Of a stretch of DNA of 64,000 nucleotides, positions 1 to 11,050 are shown piece after piece. The notes beneath the pieces are model-generated. The model had not been told where the DNA came from. It worked only from the letters and a program-made list of their open reading frames with translations, and made no database searches. The DNA is from Hetaerina americana (taxonomy: Eukaryota; Arthropoda; Insecta; Odonata; Calopterygidae). The position numbers and the translations under genes were made by a program. The stretch spans positions 62,759,090 to 62,823,089 of the forward strand of contig JAKTNV010000006.1 of the NCBI GenBank assembly GCA_022747635.1, given 5' to 3'. Position 1 is the stretch's first letter, and each line of letters opens with the position of its first letter.

Positions 1-209
1 GAAGTCATGATTTAAATCGCAAATACATTCAAATTACAAGCGAGGAAATGATTACGCACTGCATAGACATTTAGTACATTCCAACGCGCATGTTTTAGCA
101 CGTATTTATTTTCAAATGGGTTCTGAATTTATAATACTTATGCATAATTTTATGTTTGTGTTATTGAATTAGCATTCTTTGGTTGGCTTTGCATTCTGTT
201 TTATAAATG

Positions 210-284
210 GTGTCCTGACATCCCGTGCCAGATGCTTCTTCAGCAGTTTACAGGGTATTGTGTGGATGCAGATGTAGATGTACT
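210..284 (+). repeat. Degraded 3'-terminal fragment of a CR1/L2-like LINE
   Basis: The segment ends in a run of GTAGATGTAGATG-type units after a 'cagggtattgtgtgg' stretch. This resembles the 3' ends seen at about 18,200 and at 60,400-60,453. Those other copies follow a reverse-transcriptase ORF, so this piece is read as a severely 5'-truncated copy of the same LINE. Only the tail is recognisable and no coding sequence remains. Homology rests on the short terminal repeat and roughly 50 bases of alignable GC-richer sequence, so it is a moderate call. Confidence 0.45.
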
Positions 285-339
285 GAAAATACATGGTTTT
301 AAAGGTTGTAAGAGGGTGCCGACATGCTAGCAAAATTCA

Positions 340-850
340 CTGCCCTCAGTGTGCCTGGACGAACTTATTAGGAAGCTTGGCACGCATTCAGCGGGAACCA
401 GCTACAAATTCCGACCAGAATGGCTGAACCTCTTCCCACGTTTATACACAATCCCCTGCACACGCCTTCCTCAAGTGCCTCCCTCTCACTCACATGCCCT
501 CATTTCATTCGTTCCCTCGTGTAATACACCATGCGAGGAGAGTCGAAATCCTACCCGGAACCCTCCGAGCTCCCATCCGGCAGGGGCAACCCATTATAGT
601 CGAGTTCTCGCGCACACCACACCCCCACCCGCCAAACTCTCACCTTATTTTTTTCCAATCTGCAATCTTGAAGCGCCCAATCCCAAACCGACGATGGCTA
701 TAGAACCTTCGTCCTTCCTTTCTATACTTCACGCTCAATCTGTTTTCTCGGCCCTTTCGTTACGATTGTCCGCTCCGGCAATCACTAATCCCTTATCTCA
801 GCCTCCTGGGCTTCGCGCAAGCTCAAATCTGCATATAACCACACCTTAAA
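340..850. other. GC-elevated, C/T-rich non-coding segment
   Basis: This block is clearly richer in C and T than the surrounding AT-rich DNA. It translates in several frames into proline/serine/threonine-rich strings, as expected of pyrimidine-rich low-complexity DNA and not of a protein domain. I see no transposon or host-gene homology. Similar blocks recur near 3.7, 9.7, 28.4, 35.4, 38.4 and 39.1 kb. A promoter or UTR role cannot be excluded, but nothing in the sequence proves it. Confidence 0.5.
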
Positions 851-1156
851 GCGTCTTAAACAAAGATAAACGTGGAACTAACGAATTTGTCGGCTTCCGG
901 AGGTGGCTTCTTCTTCAGCACGAGAAAGCAAAGTACCTAGAATGAGAAAAATCGAATTAGCCTGCCGCACGCACATATAAAGAAAATTCAAGAATAAAAA
1001 TTGATTAATTACGATATATTTACTAGTAATATTTCAAACTAATGATACAACTTATTCCTTTTCTTCTTTATTTAATATATCTTCAACAAAGTGACATATT
1101 AGGCAGTTCATGTGGCATGGGCGATCTTTTTTTTTCATCAGACGAATCTAACTTGA

Positions 1157-1172
1157 CTTATATGTATGTATG

Positions 1173-1218
<46 letters not shown>
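1157..1218. repeat. (TATG)n/(TA)n microsatellite
   Basis: A few TATG units lead into an uninterrupted TA run. It forms the left border of the foldback unit at 1,219-1,500. Confidence 0.95.
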
Positions 1219-1223
<5 letters not shown>

Positions 1224-1500
1224 AATTTGACAGCAACAACAGACAATATAGAAACACATAAAAAGATCACTCGCACGTTATTTCTTGATCATTTCGACGG
1301 AATTCTGCTCCGTCTTAGTCGGAAGATATAGAAGTAATAAGTCAAGTATATATGTACATCGGAAGATATAGAAGTAATAAGTCATTACTTCTATATATTT
1401 CCATGAAAACGGAGCGGAATTCCGCCAAAATTATCAAGAAAATACGTGTGAGTGATCTGTTTATGTGTTCTTATATTGTTTGTTGCTGTTCAATTTATTA
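1219..1500. repeat. Foldback (inverted repeat) unit set between (TA)n tracts
   Basis: Arm 1 (1,227-1,338) and arm 2 (1,384-1,493) are imperfect reverse complements of roughly 85% identity. The centre is a perfect palindrome (GAAGTAAT-aagtc-ATTACTTC, 1,372-1,392). A 25-base segment, GGAAGATATAGAAGTAATAA and its flanks, is directly repeated at about 1,319-1,344 and 1,360-1,385, which inserts about 41 bases into one arm. Each arm matches single units at 3,174-3,275 and 27,263-27,369, so the structure is two head-to-head copies of one roughly 105-base repeat. (TA)n lies on both outer sides. No coding capacity is seen. It may be a MITE-like or SINE-like unit, or a fragment of a larger retroelement. 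Confidence 0.75.
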
Positions 1501-1542
1501 TTCAACACTTCCGTGTTACGTCAACAAAATCATATATACGAG

Positions 1543-1690
<148 letters not shown>

Positions 1691-3034
1691 CATTAATCAT
1701 GAACTTTTAGATACACACAAGTGGATAATATGGGGCATTTAACATTATCGGCCACGACACGACATTGAAATTGTCAATGGACGCGGCATAATAACCATCA
1801 TCTTGCCTAACCGCATGAGTTTTCAAATTCTATGGTGGTTTGGTGAATTATTGCATTCTCGCAGAGGATGTTGTTTGGAAAAATTGGATTTTATAAAGAC
1901 CGGTGCGTCGATTAAATACATAATCTTACTAATGCACCGAAAAGGTTTCCACGGTAATTGTTAGGAAAAATAAAGAATATGGTAAAATGCTATGATCATA
2001 TGAAGACTGGTTGGGCAAGTAACCATGGAATGCTTATATTACTAACTTCTACACATTTTTACAATGACACAATTTTCCCATACAGGTAGGTTCCTGTAGG
2101 TTCTAATCTTTTTCCTTGAGCTGTTTCAGAGTTTCCATTGTCATTTGTCCGATGAATTACTGCTTTGACTCAGTTGACGTTTTGAAGAGGCATCATACTT
2201 ACGTGAAACAGCGGCCCATTGTGGTATCTAGATATTCACTATCATTGAATACACGAGTGAAAATTTCAAGCGCGAATAATTTTTTGGCGCATAAAAATAA
2301 CTCTAATATGCGTAGTTTTTTTAATAACAGGTGTAACAATAAATAAAGCATATGGAAAAAAGGTGAAGAACGAATATTAAAAAATTTTTTCCAGTTCAAA
2401 AAGCCATGTGAAAAATATGCCGCATCACACACGCACACGTCATGAAATGGTTCAGAAATACCGGTTATCGAATATGTTTTTTTTCTTGTGCATTCGCATT
2501 GATTATTGGCGATTTTTATGACCCTTCTGAATTATCTCTAAACCAAGAACTGCTAACAACCTTAACATGTATATAATGATTGTTTAACGACAACACACAG
2601 CATTCATAACTGTTCCGTAATTTATTTGTATCCTAATATAATGTGAAAATGACGAAACAAAAATGAATGTCATCACAATTGACTCATTCATTTAATTGAT
2701 GTACTGCATATTTACTCAACAATTCCAATTCGGAGTGCTCATTCCCTTTAATTCTGTAAATGATATGTGTAATTAATAGCAAACTAATAACACCCTCATT
2801 TTACAGTGAAATTATGTAAATATTGAAAGTCTCTCCTCGCATAATGAACTTAATATTGATCTGGCTTTTATTACACGGAATTATATTTTATGTGACAATC
2901 ATAATCAATATTAGTGTGAAAATTGATTAATTGGTGAAATGAGTGTCAATATTTCTTCTTTCAAACCGTAAAAATGTTTAACATAATTACATAATTTCTT
3001 AACATTTAGTATGTCTTGGTATAATCATAAAATG

Positions 3035-3035
<1 letters not shown>
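1691..3035. other. AT-rich DNA without recognisable features
   Basis: Short open frames only. I recognised no transposon, RNA or protein motif on either strand. Confidence 0.6.
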
Positions 3036-3113
<78 letters not shown>

Positions 3114-3165
3114 ATACATACATATGTATATTTATATAATATATATATTTATAATATAAACATAT
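3036..3165. repeat. (TA)n microsatellite with imperfect AT flank
   Basis: Pure TA from about 3,036 to 3,101, then a degenerate TATA/ATAC-rich stretch leading to the repeat unit at 3,174. Confidence 0.95.
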
Positions 3166-3173
3166 ACATAATT

Positions 3174-3275
3174 AATTGGATAGCAACAAATAATAAAGAA
3201 ACACATAAAAATATCGCTCACACGTTATTTCTTGATCATTTCGACGGAATTCTGCTCCGTCTTCATCGGAAGATA
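3174..3275 (-). repeat. Single (TA)n-bracketed repeat unit (same family as 1,219-1,500)
   Basis: This copy aligns along its whole length to arm 1 of the foldback at 1,227-1,338, and in reverse complement to 27,263-27,369. On the minus strand, 3,239-3,269 reads CCGATGA, one A, the stem GACGGA/TCCGTC with a 7-base loop, then GAAA. This resembles a hammerhead-ribozyme core, but a canonical core needs CTGATGA with no extra A. The unit is flanked on both sides by (TA)n. It has no coding potential. Confidence 0.7.
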
Positions 3276-3489
<214 letters not shown>

Positions 3490-3699
3490 CATTCATAAAA
3501 TATAATATACATAGGAAAAATTAATTATGTGCAAGTAAAGTTATTTTATAAATAATTGATATAAAGTAATAACTAAGTGGTCAAAGGAACCGGTTACTTG
3601 CCTCTCGATTTAAAGAAATCACCTGGAGGAATTATAAGGAGTGAAGTCCGCTTATTAGGGTTTGGAGGAAGCAGACGCTGAACTTGCGCGTTTGATCGA

Positions 3700-4170
3700 A
3701 AAATGTCTCCACTTCGGTTGTGATAGAAATTAATAAGGTGCGAGAAGAGGGAAGCAAAAGCACTCTGTCAGTCTCTCTTTGGAGGGCCCACGGAATTGGA
3801 AAGATCGAGGGAGAAAGAGAGAGAGTGAGCACGGGTTATACCACCTTCATCCATCGCCTCCAAAACAGAAGGTCAGAACAGGACGGTATCCAAACAACCA
3901 GCCCTTTGGCTAGTACCCTCTTGACGTCAAACCCTCACCAGTGCCCTTCGTCCCAGCCAAACGTCGGCCCGCCTTATGCAATCCACCCAATCATCGAAGC
4001 AACGAACCCTCGCACATAGCCACCCACCCAACGCTCTCCTCCGCAATTCATACCCTCGCCCAGCATTTCATATGGTTACCCAACCTTCCCTCTTCACCTC
4101 CTCATGTGTGCTGAGCGTCTCTCGCCTGTATGCTTCTTTCACACGCTGCCCCTTCTCTTTTTCACCCAGT
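3700..4170. other. GC-elevated segment, purine-rich then pyrimidine-rich
   Basis: Positions 3,740-3,830 are G/A-rich (gagggagaaagagagaga) and 3,840-4,170 are C/T-rich. The overlapping ORFs have low-complexity composition and match no family I know. Confidence 0.45.
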
Positions 4171-6890
4171 CAATATTTTGCCATATATTTTCAAATCAAA
4201 GGCATTGAGTGATGCCTAAGTACCCAAATGAAGGTGAAATCAAATAAAAGAAGAGAGATGTTTATCTAAGCCAAATTCATAGCAATGCTGCAAAAGAATT
4301 TTGGTAACGAGTGAATATAGTCACGGCATCAGCATATGGAAGGTAAGTAATGAGTTTCAAACTAATACTTAAGGTATACAACGTTTTTGCACATTTTATT
4401 ATTTTAAAATATTAATCGAATTGATACTATTGTTTAAATGACAGCTCAGATTAAAATTAAAATTATCGTACTCCGTGATTAATTAACTGACCTACTCAGA
4501 TATAGAGAAATAATTAAGAGAGTATTATATAGAAAGTAATCAATTTCGAAAGAATGTATAGGAGTGTATAATAAGAAAAGGGATTGGGTTCCAATACGAC
4601 TACGAAGTTTTTCATTTTTTATTTTAAGATTACAGTTTGGATTTAAATGATTAATAACTACGTTTGGACTAAATAACTAATGATTGCACAGTAATCTGAT
4701 AACTGCAATTCAGTTAACGTCCCTATTGTTCATATTTTATAATAAATTCGAATTAACGTAAATAAAATTTATATCGATGGATTATCTTGTTCTACTCTAA
4801 TATGTAACTGCAAAAATATATTATTTCTCCAATGAAATGATAAATTTTTCAACAGGTGAAACTGCGAACATTATGACTATAAATTTTATCCTCGATACAT
4901 ACATTTTTTGTAGAAATTCATATGATTAAATCAGGAAATTATTTTTTAATCGTTAAAAAAGATACTACTTACGTTCAGTACACCTAAGAAATTATTGCGA
5001 GCTCTTTCTTTAATTTACGATTATTTGAATTAAAATTGACTTTATGCGAGAATCTTTAGAAAGATTCCTATCTATTAACCCGGGAAACTGTTAATGATGA
5101 CTAATTGATCCAAAGGAAAACCAACATGTGTAATCAGCATTTCAGCTTGTCTTTTGTGTGCCAGAAAGTCATTCATCAAAGTGTTGATGGTTGCATTTTC
5201 TGATCACATATAAACAAATTATCAAGAAATTAATGTGAGCTTTTTACATCTGTAAGATGGAATCCTTGTAACAGAAGTACGTAAATACGAAAGTTCCGTT
5301 GCGGCACTTTATTCCCTTCCAGGACTTATAATCTTAGAAAAAGCAGTCACTTAATTTGAATAATAGCCAGATATCTTTTACCAGTATAACCTGATTTTAT
5401 ATCCAACTTTATTATACACATCTCGATAAATATCAATATACTTTAGAAATAGAAAAAACCGAACTGCAGATATGGTATACATTGCAATTCACATTTAAAC
5501 ATCCATTGAAACTTCTGCAAACCATCCAGACGCATGTGTGTTTTAAGTTGCCTGACCTTCAGGAGAGACTCGAATCCAATAGCGACTCGTGCTTAAGAGC
5601 ACTTTTGTTGCGTACAAAAGAAAACACAGATAGGGGTAAAAAAAACCTGGTGAAGCAAGCATATCTTATTTTTTCAGGGCTATATAGATATTTTTGTCTC
5701 CTCTCAAATATTTGACAAAACCTTACTGTGATATTCACGCGAAAGGAAACTAAGAACAAACAATGGAAAAATGAAATGTCTTCAGGAACCAAGGTCAGAT
5801 GTTAGGAATCAGGAAAAAAAATCGTGGAAAATATGGGCAACGAATTTGCAAGTATTTTTTGTTAATGACCACTGATGAAGGTAAGAGGATATTCTATTTT
5901 TTTAAATTTATTTTGAGCTTTCCTTTTGAGTGAGTAGGCCGATTATAGTGGAGGAAATGAGGAGTAAGAATGAAAGTATTATTTGGCCCAAATGAATAAA
6001 CGTTTGTTGATGTGAACACGGTATTCGGAGCTTAGTTATCAGAATGAGACTTTTAAAATTGAATTTAGAGTTCTCAACACAACCGAAACCATTACCACCC
6101 ACCAGTAGAGACGTACATCGATTCAATAGACTGGATATTTTTTTCTAGATCACCAAACATTGGACGTTTATCTCCACCGTATGGTTAACATTTATGAACC
6201 GCAAGAAAAACTGACTTTCTAAATTAATGTGCAAAAAAGTGTCATCAATTTAAATTATATATAGCTGGGTTAGTATCCGTTATTTTGAATATTCCTGCAA
6301 TGAACAGTCTCCAATTAGTCTACCAATACATACATATTACCGCTATCATTTCAGGATTACTTTTTAAAATTTATGTTGAATAAGTATAAAGGGATGAATA
6401 TTGAGTCGCTTACAATTATGCAAGAATGCTTAGAGAGGGCCGATGCCGTAAATTATCTGATAGGATCGAAATTAATGTTCTTACTAGGAGAAAAGCAATG
6501 ATAGTCATGTGAATAGTGAACATCAGTTCCTTTGCGAATTGTAACCAAGAAGGGAAGAGAACAATTAAAAAATATACTAAAAATTAGAGCTAACACAATT
6601 TGCAGACTAACAATAACGCATGTCTTATTGTCTTGATTAACATTAATTCCAAAAGAAACATTGCATCTCTTTTCGAAGCTGGAATTTTTCGTCCGTTAGG
6701 AAAAATATAACAAACACCAGTTAGTATAAAATTCTCTAAAGATAACCGCATTAATCTACATATGTAATTTTCATATATGTACCAATGCATCGTATAAAAG
6801 TATCGGGAAAAGTTTCGGAAAACGGGTTTATTTCCGATATTGCTAAAATGCCTCATAATTCTTCTGAGTAAAACCCTTGCGCGTTAACTC
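4171..6890. other. AT-rich DNA without recognisable features
   Basis: No element ends, coding motifs or RNA structures were recognised. The longest open frames are 70-90 codons and of random composition. Confidence 0.6.
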
Positions 6891-6894
6891 ACTT

Positions 6895-7425
6895 TTACCA
6901 GCGGCTTTTTATGACTCGTATTCTCCATGATAGGCGGATTTCGGAAGGTCCTTAACGGTACGCGTGCAAGCTTCTATGGCGACACTTAAAGAGTCCAATG
7001 ATGGTGTCCTTTGACAGAGGATTTCACTTTTGGGAATAGGAAATAGTCAGCTGGTGCCAATTCGAGACTGTTTGGGGGTTGGGGGTCTTCGCAAGCAAAC
7101 ACTCAACCCTGCATTTCGTCATCCGTCAAGCCTACGGGACGAGTGGAGAGTACATCTTTCGCATCGCCACATATTCAGTGATAATGCTGTGCGCTGTCAT
7201 CTAATCGATATCATTACGATCTGCGGTCATGCGAGCACTTAACCGACGGTCTGAATTCACTTCTTCACGCACACGTCAGGAAAAATTGTTGCCGATTCTT
7301 TTTATGCTACCCTTATACCACCCTACAACTCTCATGTTTCGTTTTTCCCTCTGGACTGAAGTTTCTTTCCGAAATGAGACCATTAGATCAACCTTTTTCA
7401 CGTTAAGTACCTCAAACTGAGATTC
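6895..7425 (-). pseudogene. Internally deleted mariner transposase relic
   Basis: Read on the minus strand, about 7,100 to 6,900 encodes a broken mariner C-terminal stretch: a proline-rich segment, then an APADYFLFPKVKS-type motif. That motif normally holds the third catalytic Asp of DD34D transposases. KGHH and a lysine/arginine-rich stretch follow. The upstream part (7,100-7,280 on the minus strand) aligns base by base with 32,577-32,790. That is a second relic of the same family, where the reading RKIGAKLDPKVLTDDH is clear. The region between the DNA-binding part and the third Asp, which should carry the first two catalytic Asp residues, is missing, so the copy was non-autonomous before it decayed. 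Frames are interrupted by stops and indels. Outer ends are approximate because I could not see both TIRs. Confidence 0.65.
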
Positions 7426-7479
7426 AGGCATGTGAACGATGAACTGTTGGGAAACTCCTTTTTTATTTTAGGAATAAGG

Positions 7480-7570
7480 AATATCAGAGTGCAACGAGAT
7501 AAAAGACTTGCAGTGGTAACCGACGATCTGAATACAGCACTTCCACGCATCTGTAAGGAAAAAATGACTA
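7480..7570 (-). repeat. Second fragment similar to the mariner relic at 7,235-7,285
   Basis: The sequence 'taaccgacgatctgaat' followed by 'cttccacgcatctgtaaggaaaaa' repeats, with mismatches, the segment around 7,240-7,285. It is either a second nested relic of the same mariner family or a local tandem duplication of it. Confidence 0.4.
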
Positions 7571-7599
7571 TCTAAACTATTTATGCAAACCTTGTGAAT

Positions 7600-9010
7600 G
7601 TATCAAACAAATACGCGTACTTAACGTGCGTTATTTATTTGATAAAAATTGTCCACTAAAAATCTGAGAAGTTTCTTTACCTTTTCATTCTAAAGCAATG
7701 CTCATTTCATTTCTTAAGATGAATTTGTTGCGTATACCTATTAAATATGACATTGGAGGGCTTCCCTAAAAGTTATCCCCCGTAATTATTAATTACCATC
7801 ATTTTGCAAATTTTTATAAAGGAACTAAAATTACCGTATTTTAGAGATTAATATTACCTCTTTTATTTTTTCTATTTGATTTTATTCTTGATTTTATCCT
7901 GTTATTTAGTTAAATGGAAGAAAATACAATTTTGCGCTTATATCAGATTTGCTATTTGTCTTTTGCTTGCTATTTGCTATTATTATTAGTGCCCTCAAAG
8001 GAGCTTTGTATGTGTGATAAGGCATTAGTTAAGTTTGATAAATGGTGAAATTTGAAGTTAAAAGGATTATTTTAGCTTTTTTGCTACGATTGTTTTTCCC
8101 TAATTACCGCCAACAACATTTAAAGCAAATGCCGTCATCCTATATTTTCCGAGAAGAAAGATTTTCCTAGAAGCACTAACCATGAAAACACATGACTTGC
8201 GTTCTCCACAACTACTGAATTTGTTTTCCTCCGCTTGTTATGCATTGGGTTGTAGTTATGATGATGTTTGAAAGCCATAGTTTCCGGATTGGTCAATACG
8301 ATTCTATGCATTTCTCAAATTGGAAATTGATCCAGAATGAATAAAAGTTGCAAACAAAATATTAACATGGCATATTCTCGTTATTTCTGCGTACAACTAC
8401 AAGTTTTATAACGATTGATCCGAATTGTAATAAGAGAAATGTACGCGATATTTATTTTGAGCCCATTGGAAGTTTAATATTTTCATATCTAACTCTTACT
8501 TGGACTCTCATAAATTCAATAACTTGGCTGTGAAGTTTGTTTTTTACTTTACAGTAATAATTAATTGGTTAATTAAAAAAATATCGTTTTTGAAATGCAT
8601 TCTTCTGATCAAAGTTAAATGTAGTCTGTTGAAAAATGGTAGATGAAGTGTGAGTTACCGACGGGGTAGAATTATTAAGAAAATAAAAAATAAATTATCG
8701 TATTTAATAAGGACATATTCTAATCTCATCTAGCTCAAAGACATAACCTAATGTCGGATTCAATATTTAAGCTTTAATGAGGGTCGATTACTCAGTTATA
8801 TTAGTTTAAACTATCGGCGTGCCAGAGTTCACACATTTCATTTGCTTAAACAATTAGCTTTATGAATTTAAAAAACAAAGGCATATAATACCTGTAATAG
8901 AAGGTAATTTAAAAATACTATCCTCAAAAAACTCTTCCTTATATATTAAGCAAGATTTAATGAACAGAAATAAAACTATTCCAAAATTCACAAGAAAAAA
9001 TATTACAAAT
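7600..9010. other. AT-rich DNA without recognisable features
   Basis: Nothing recognisable on either strand beyond ordinary AT-rich simple sequence. Confidence 0.6.
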
Positions 9011-9019
9011 ATTTAAAAA

Positions 9020-10130
9020 CCGTGGCCATTGAGAAACCTTTACGAATGCGAAATAAAGATGGATTTCTCCGGAGTGCCGGAATTCACATTCTTTAGGGCA
9101 TCTTTCTTATTTCCAGGCATAATACAAGCACGGATGGGCATTCCTTGCGCCAACAAGCAACATCCTACTCAAAGTATTCACAGCGGCACCTATTCTCCAA
9201 AACAGCAACGCGGGGGATACGTTCCCCCCCTAGGAAAGAGACCAGCCTTTCGCTCGTGAGGATATGGGCCGTGGGCCCCTGGCACGTGGATTGGCATAGA
9301 GGGAATAAAATATGCGTGCTCGCACACAGCAGAGGGAGAAGCAATGCGACGGACCAGCCGTGGAAGAAGATCGGGCATAAACTATACATAAAAGAGCACG
9401 CGGAGATCGGACTGAATAGACGCGGACGCGTTACGTGAGGAATGGGGAGTTGAACGGTGACTGAGAATAAAGGATGAAGTGTGGGAAGAGAAACGGGAGT
9501 AGTGCAGTGGCGATGGTGAGTGGTGTTGGTGAAGGAGGCAGAGCAAGGAAGGAATGAAGGGGAAAGGGAAGGGTGGGAGAGCAAGGGTGAGAATTGGCGG
9601 ACGTGGTGGAAGATATATGGGAAGCGCTTCGAGGGAGAAGGATAGAATGAGACTGAAGGCAGGGTCTAAAGGGTAAAATTCTGATGAAATTGAATCCATA
9701 ACCTGTGTACGTGGAAAAGGAGGGGGATTGACGTGCACCCAGCAACTTTCCAAACCTCTTTTCGTTATTCCTTCCCTCCTTTCACATTTCACCCACACCT
9801 CTCAACCTTCTCTTCCCAGTCCCTCGTCCTCCATTGGCGGAACAAATTCTCTGCCCTCGGCCTATATCTCTCTGCCTTCCTCATCCTCCACCTCTCCCAT
9901 CCACTCACCCCAACCTGCTCGTCTACTTCGCCTTCCCTTCCCTCATCTTATGTTTCTGCCACAAGCACATGACGGATAAGGAAACTGATGCCTCAACTCG
10001 CTCCCTTTCCGGTCCTCCCGTCTTTCCTCGTCTCTTCCGTCAGCCCTTCTGCTCATGTCTCCCATCCAAACCGCCACGTGGTAATTCTTCTCAGTTTCTC
10101 CGCAGATATGTTTCTGTGGACTGAGCTTGG
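9020..10130. other. GC-elevated domain with a purine-to-pyrimidine strand switch
   Basis: About 9,420-9,720 is strongly G/A-rich on the plus strand (for example gggaaagggaagggtgggag near 9,560). About 9,725-10,080 is strongly C/T-rich. The ORFs on both strands are serine/proline/arginine-rich translations of this skew and match no protein family. The domain could mark a promoter or CpG-rich unmethylated region of an unseen gene. No splice pattern or start could be assigned. Confidence 0.5.
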
Positions 10131-10539
10131 AGAGATGCGGCGTAAGACGGATTTGCAGTGGTGTAAACCTCAGATGGAAATTAATTGCTCATGTATATGC
10201 AATCCGCTTACAGGTAAATATCACATTACTCAATATTGTGGGTTTTTAATTCTATGGTATTCGAAAATTTAATTGAATTTCAAGCCATCATTTTTACATT
10301 AAGTAGCAATATTCAAGTTAAAGCGAGTAAAGAGTTGAAATGTATTTTGCCATTCAGAGTAAGTACGGAGATTATCTTGCAAATGGCTACAAACCTATTC
10401 AACGACAATAAAAATGGCCATAAAAATTTATATAAAACTGACAGCAAATGATAAATTTAATTATAAATTGGAAGCATAAAATTAATACTTATTGATTAAA
10501 TAAAAATATCTCCTAAAAAGCAGGTAATATAGTTTAACT

Positions 10540-11050
10540 ATCATTGAAGTGTTCTGAACCAAGATGTTGTAAGTAATAAGAGCATCAGAAGAAGAATTGC
10601 GTTAGGCAAAGTGGCTTTCAACGGGAGAAGGAAGTTGATGACTGGAACGTTGAGTAAGGATGTTAGGGAAAGATGAGGGGAAAGCCTTGATATGGAGCGT
10701 GGTTTTATAAGGCGCAGAAACTTGGTTGTTGAAGCAAGGTGATAGGTGTGGATTGGAAGCTTTTGACAAGTGCGTGTGGAGACGGCTAAAAAGAGTAAAA
10801 CGGAGAGAAAGGAAAACAAGCAAAGGAGGTACTAGGCATGATGGGGGAGGACGCAGGAGTATTTTGAGAATTCCAAAGGTGGCACGAATAGTGAGTGCAG
10901 TGCATTTTGATACACGATGGAATATAGATACTGCGAAAGAGGGGAAGGGGAAGAAATGTGGAAGGGGAAGAAAATATATGCATTATTGGTGTAATAAATG
11001 GAGGAAGAATTTAAGCCGAATTGATGAACAATTTATCGTAGAGTAGGGTG
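10540..11050 (+). pseudogene. RTE-clade LINE relic, C-terminal part of the ORF
   Basis: The conceptual translation from 10,590 (RRRIALGKVAF, then RRKLMTGTLSKDV) aligns to the region just before and at the C-terminal zinc-knuckle-like part of RTE copies 1 and 2 (21,170-21,630; 26,690-27,157). Downstream pieces still match at DNA level, for example 'aagcttttgacaagtgcgtg' against the copy-2 segment encoding LEAFEMWVW. Several frameshifts and stops interrupt the frame. The 5' side is truncated and the canonical 3' end (taaccggt) is not recognisable. This is clearly older than copies 1 and 2. Confidence 0.8.

Noticed and set aside
9165..9798. Overlapping minus-strand ORFs of up to 139 codons
   Set aside because: Proline/serine-rich translations of a purine-rich domain. 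No motif, no start context and no homologous pattern on inspection.
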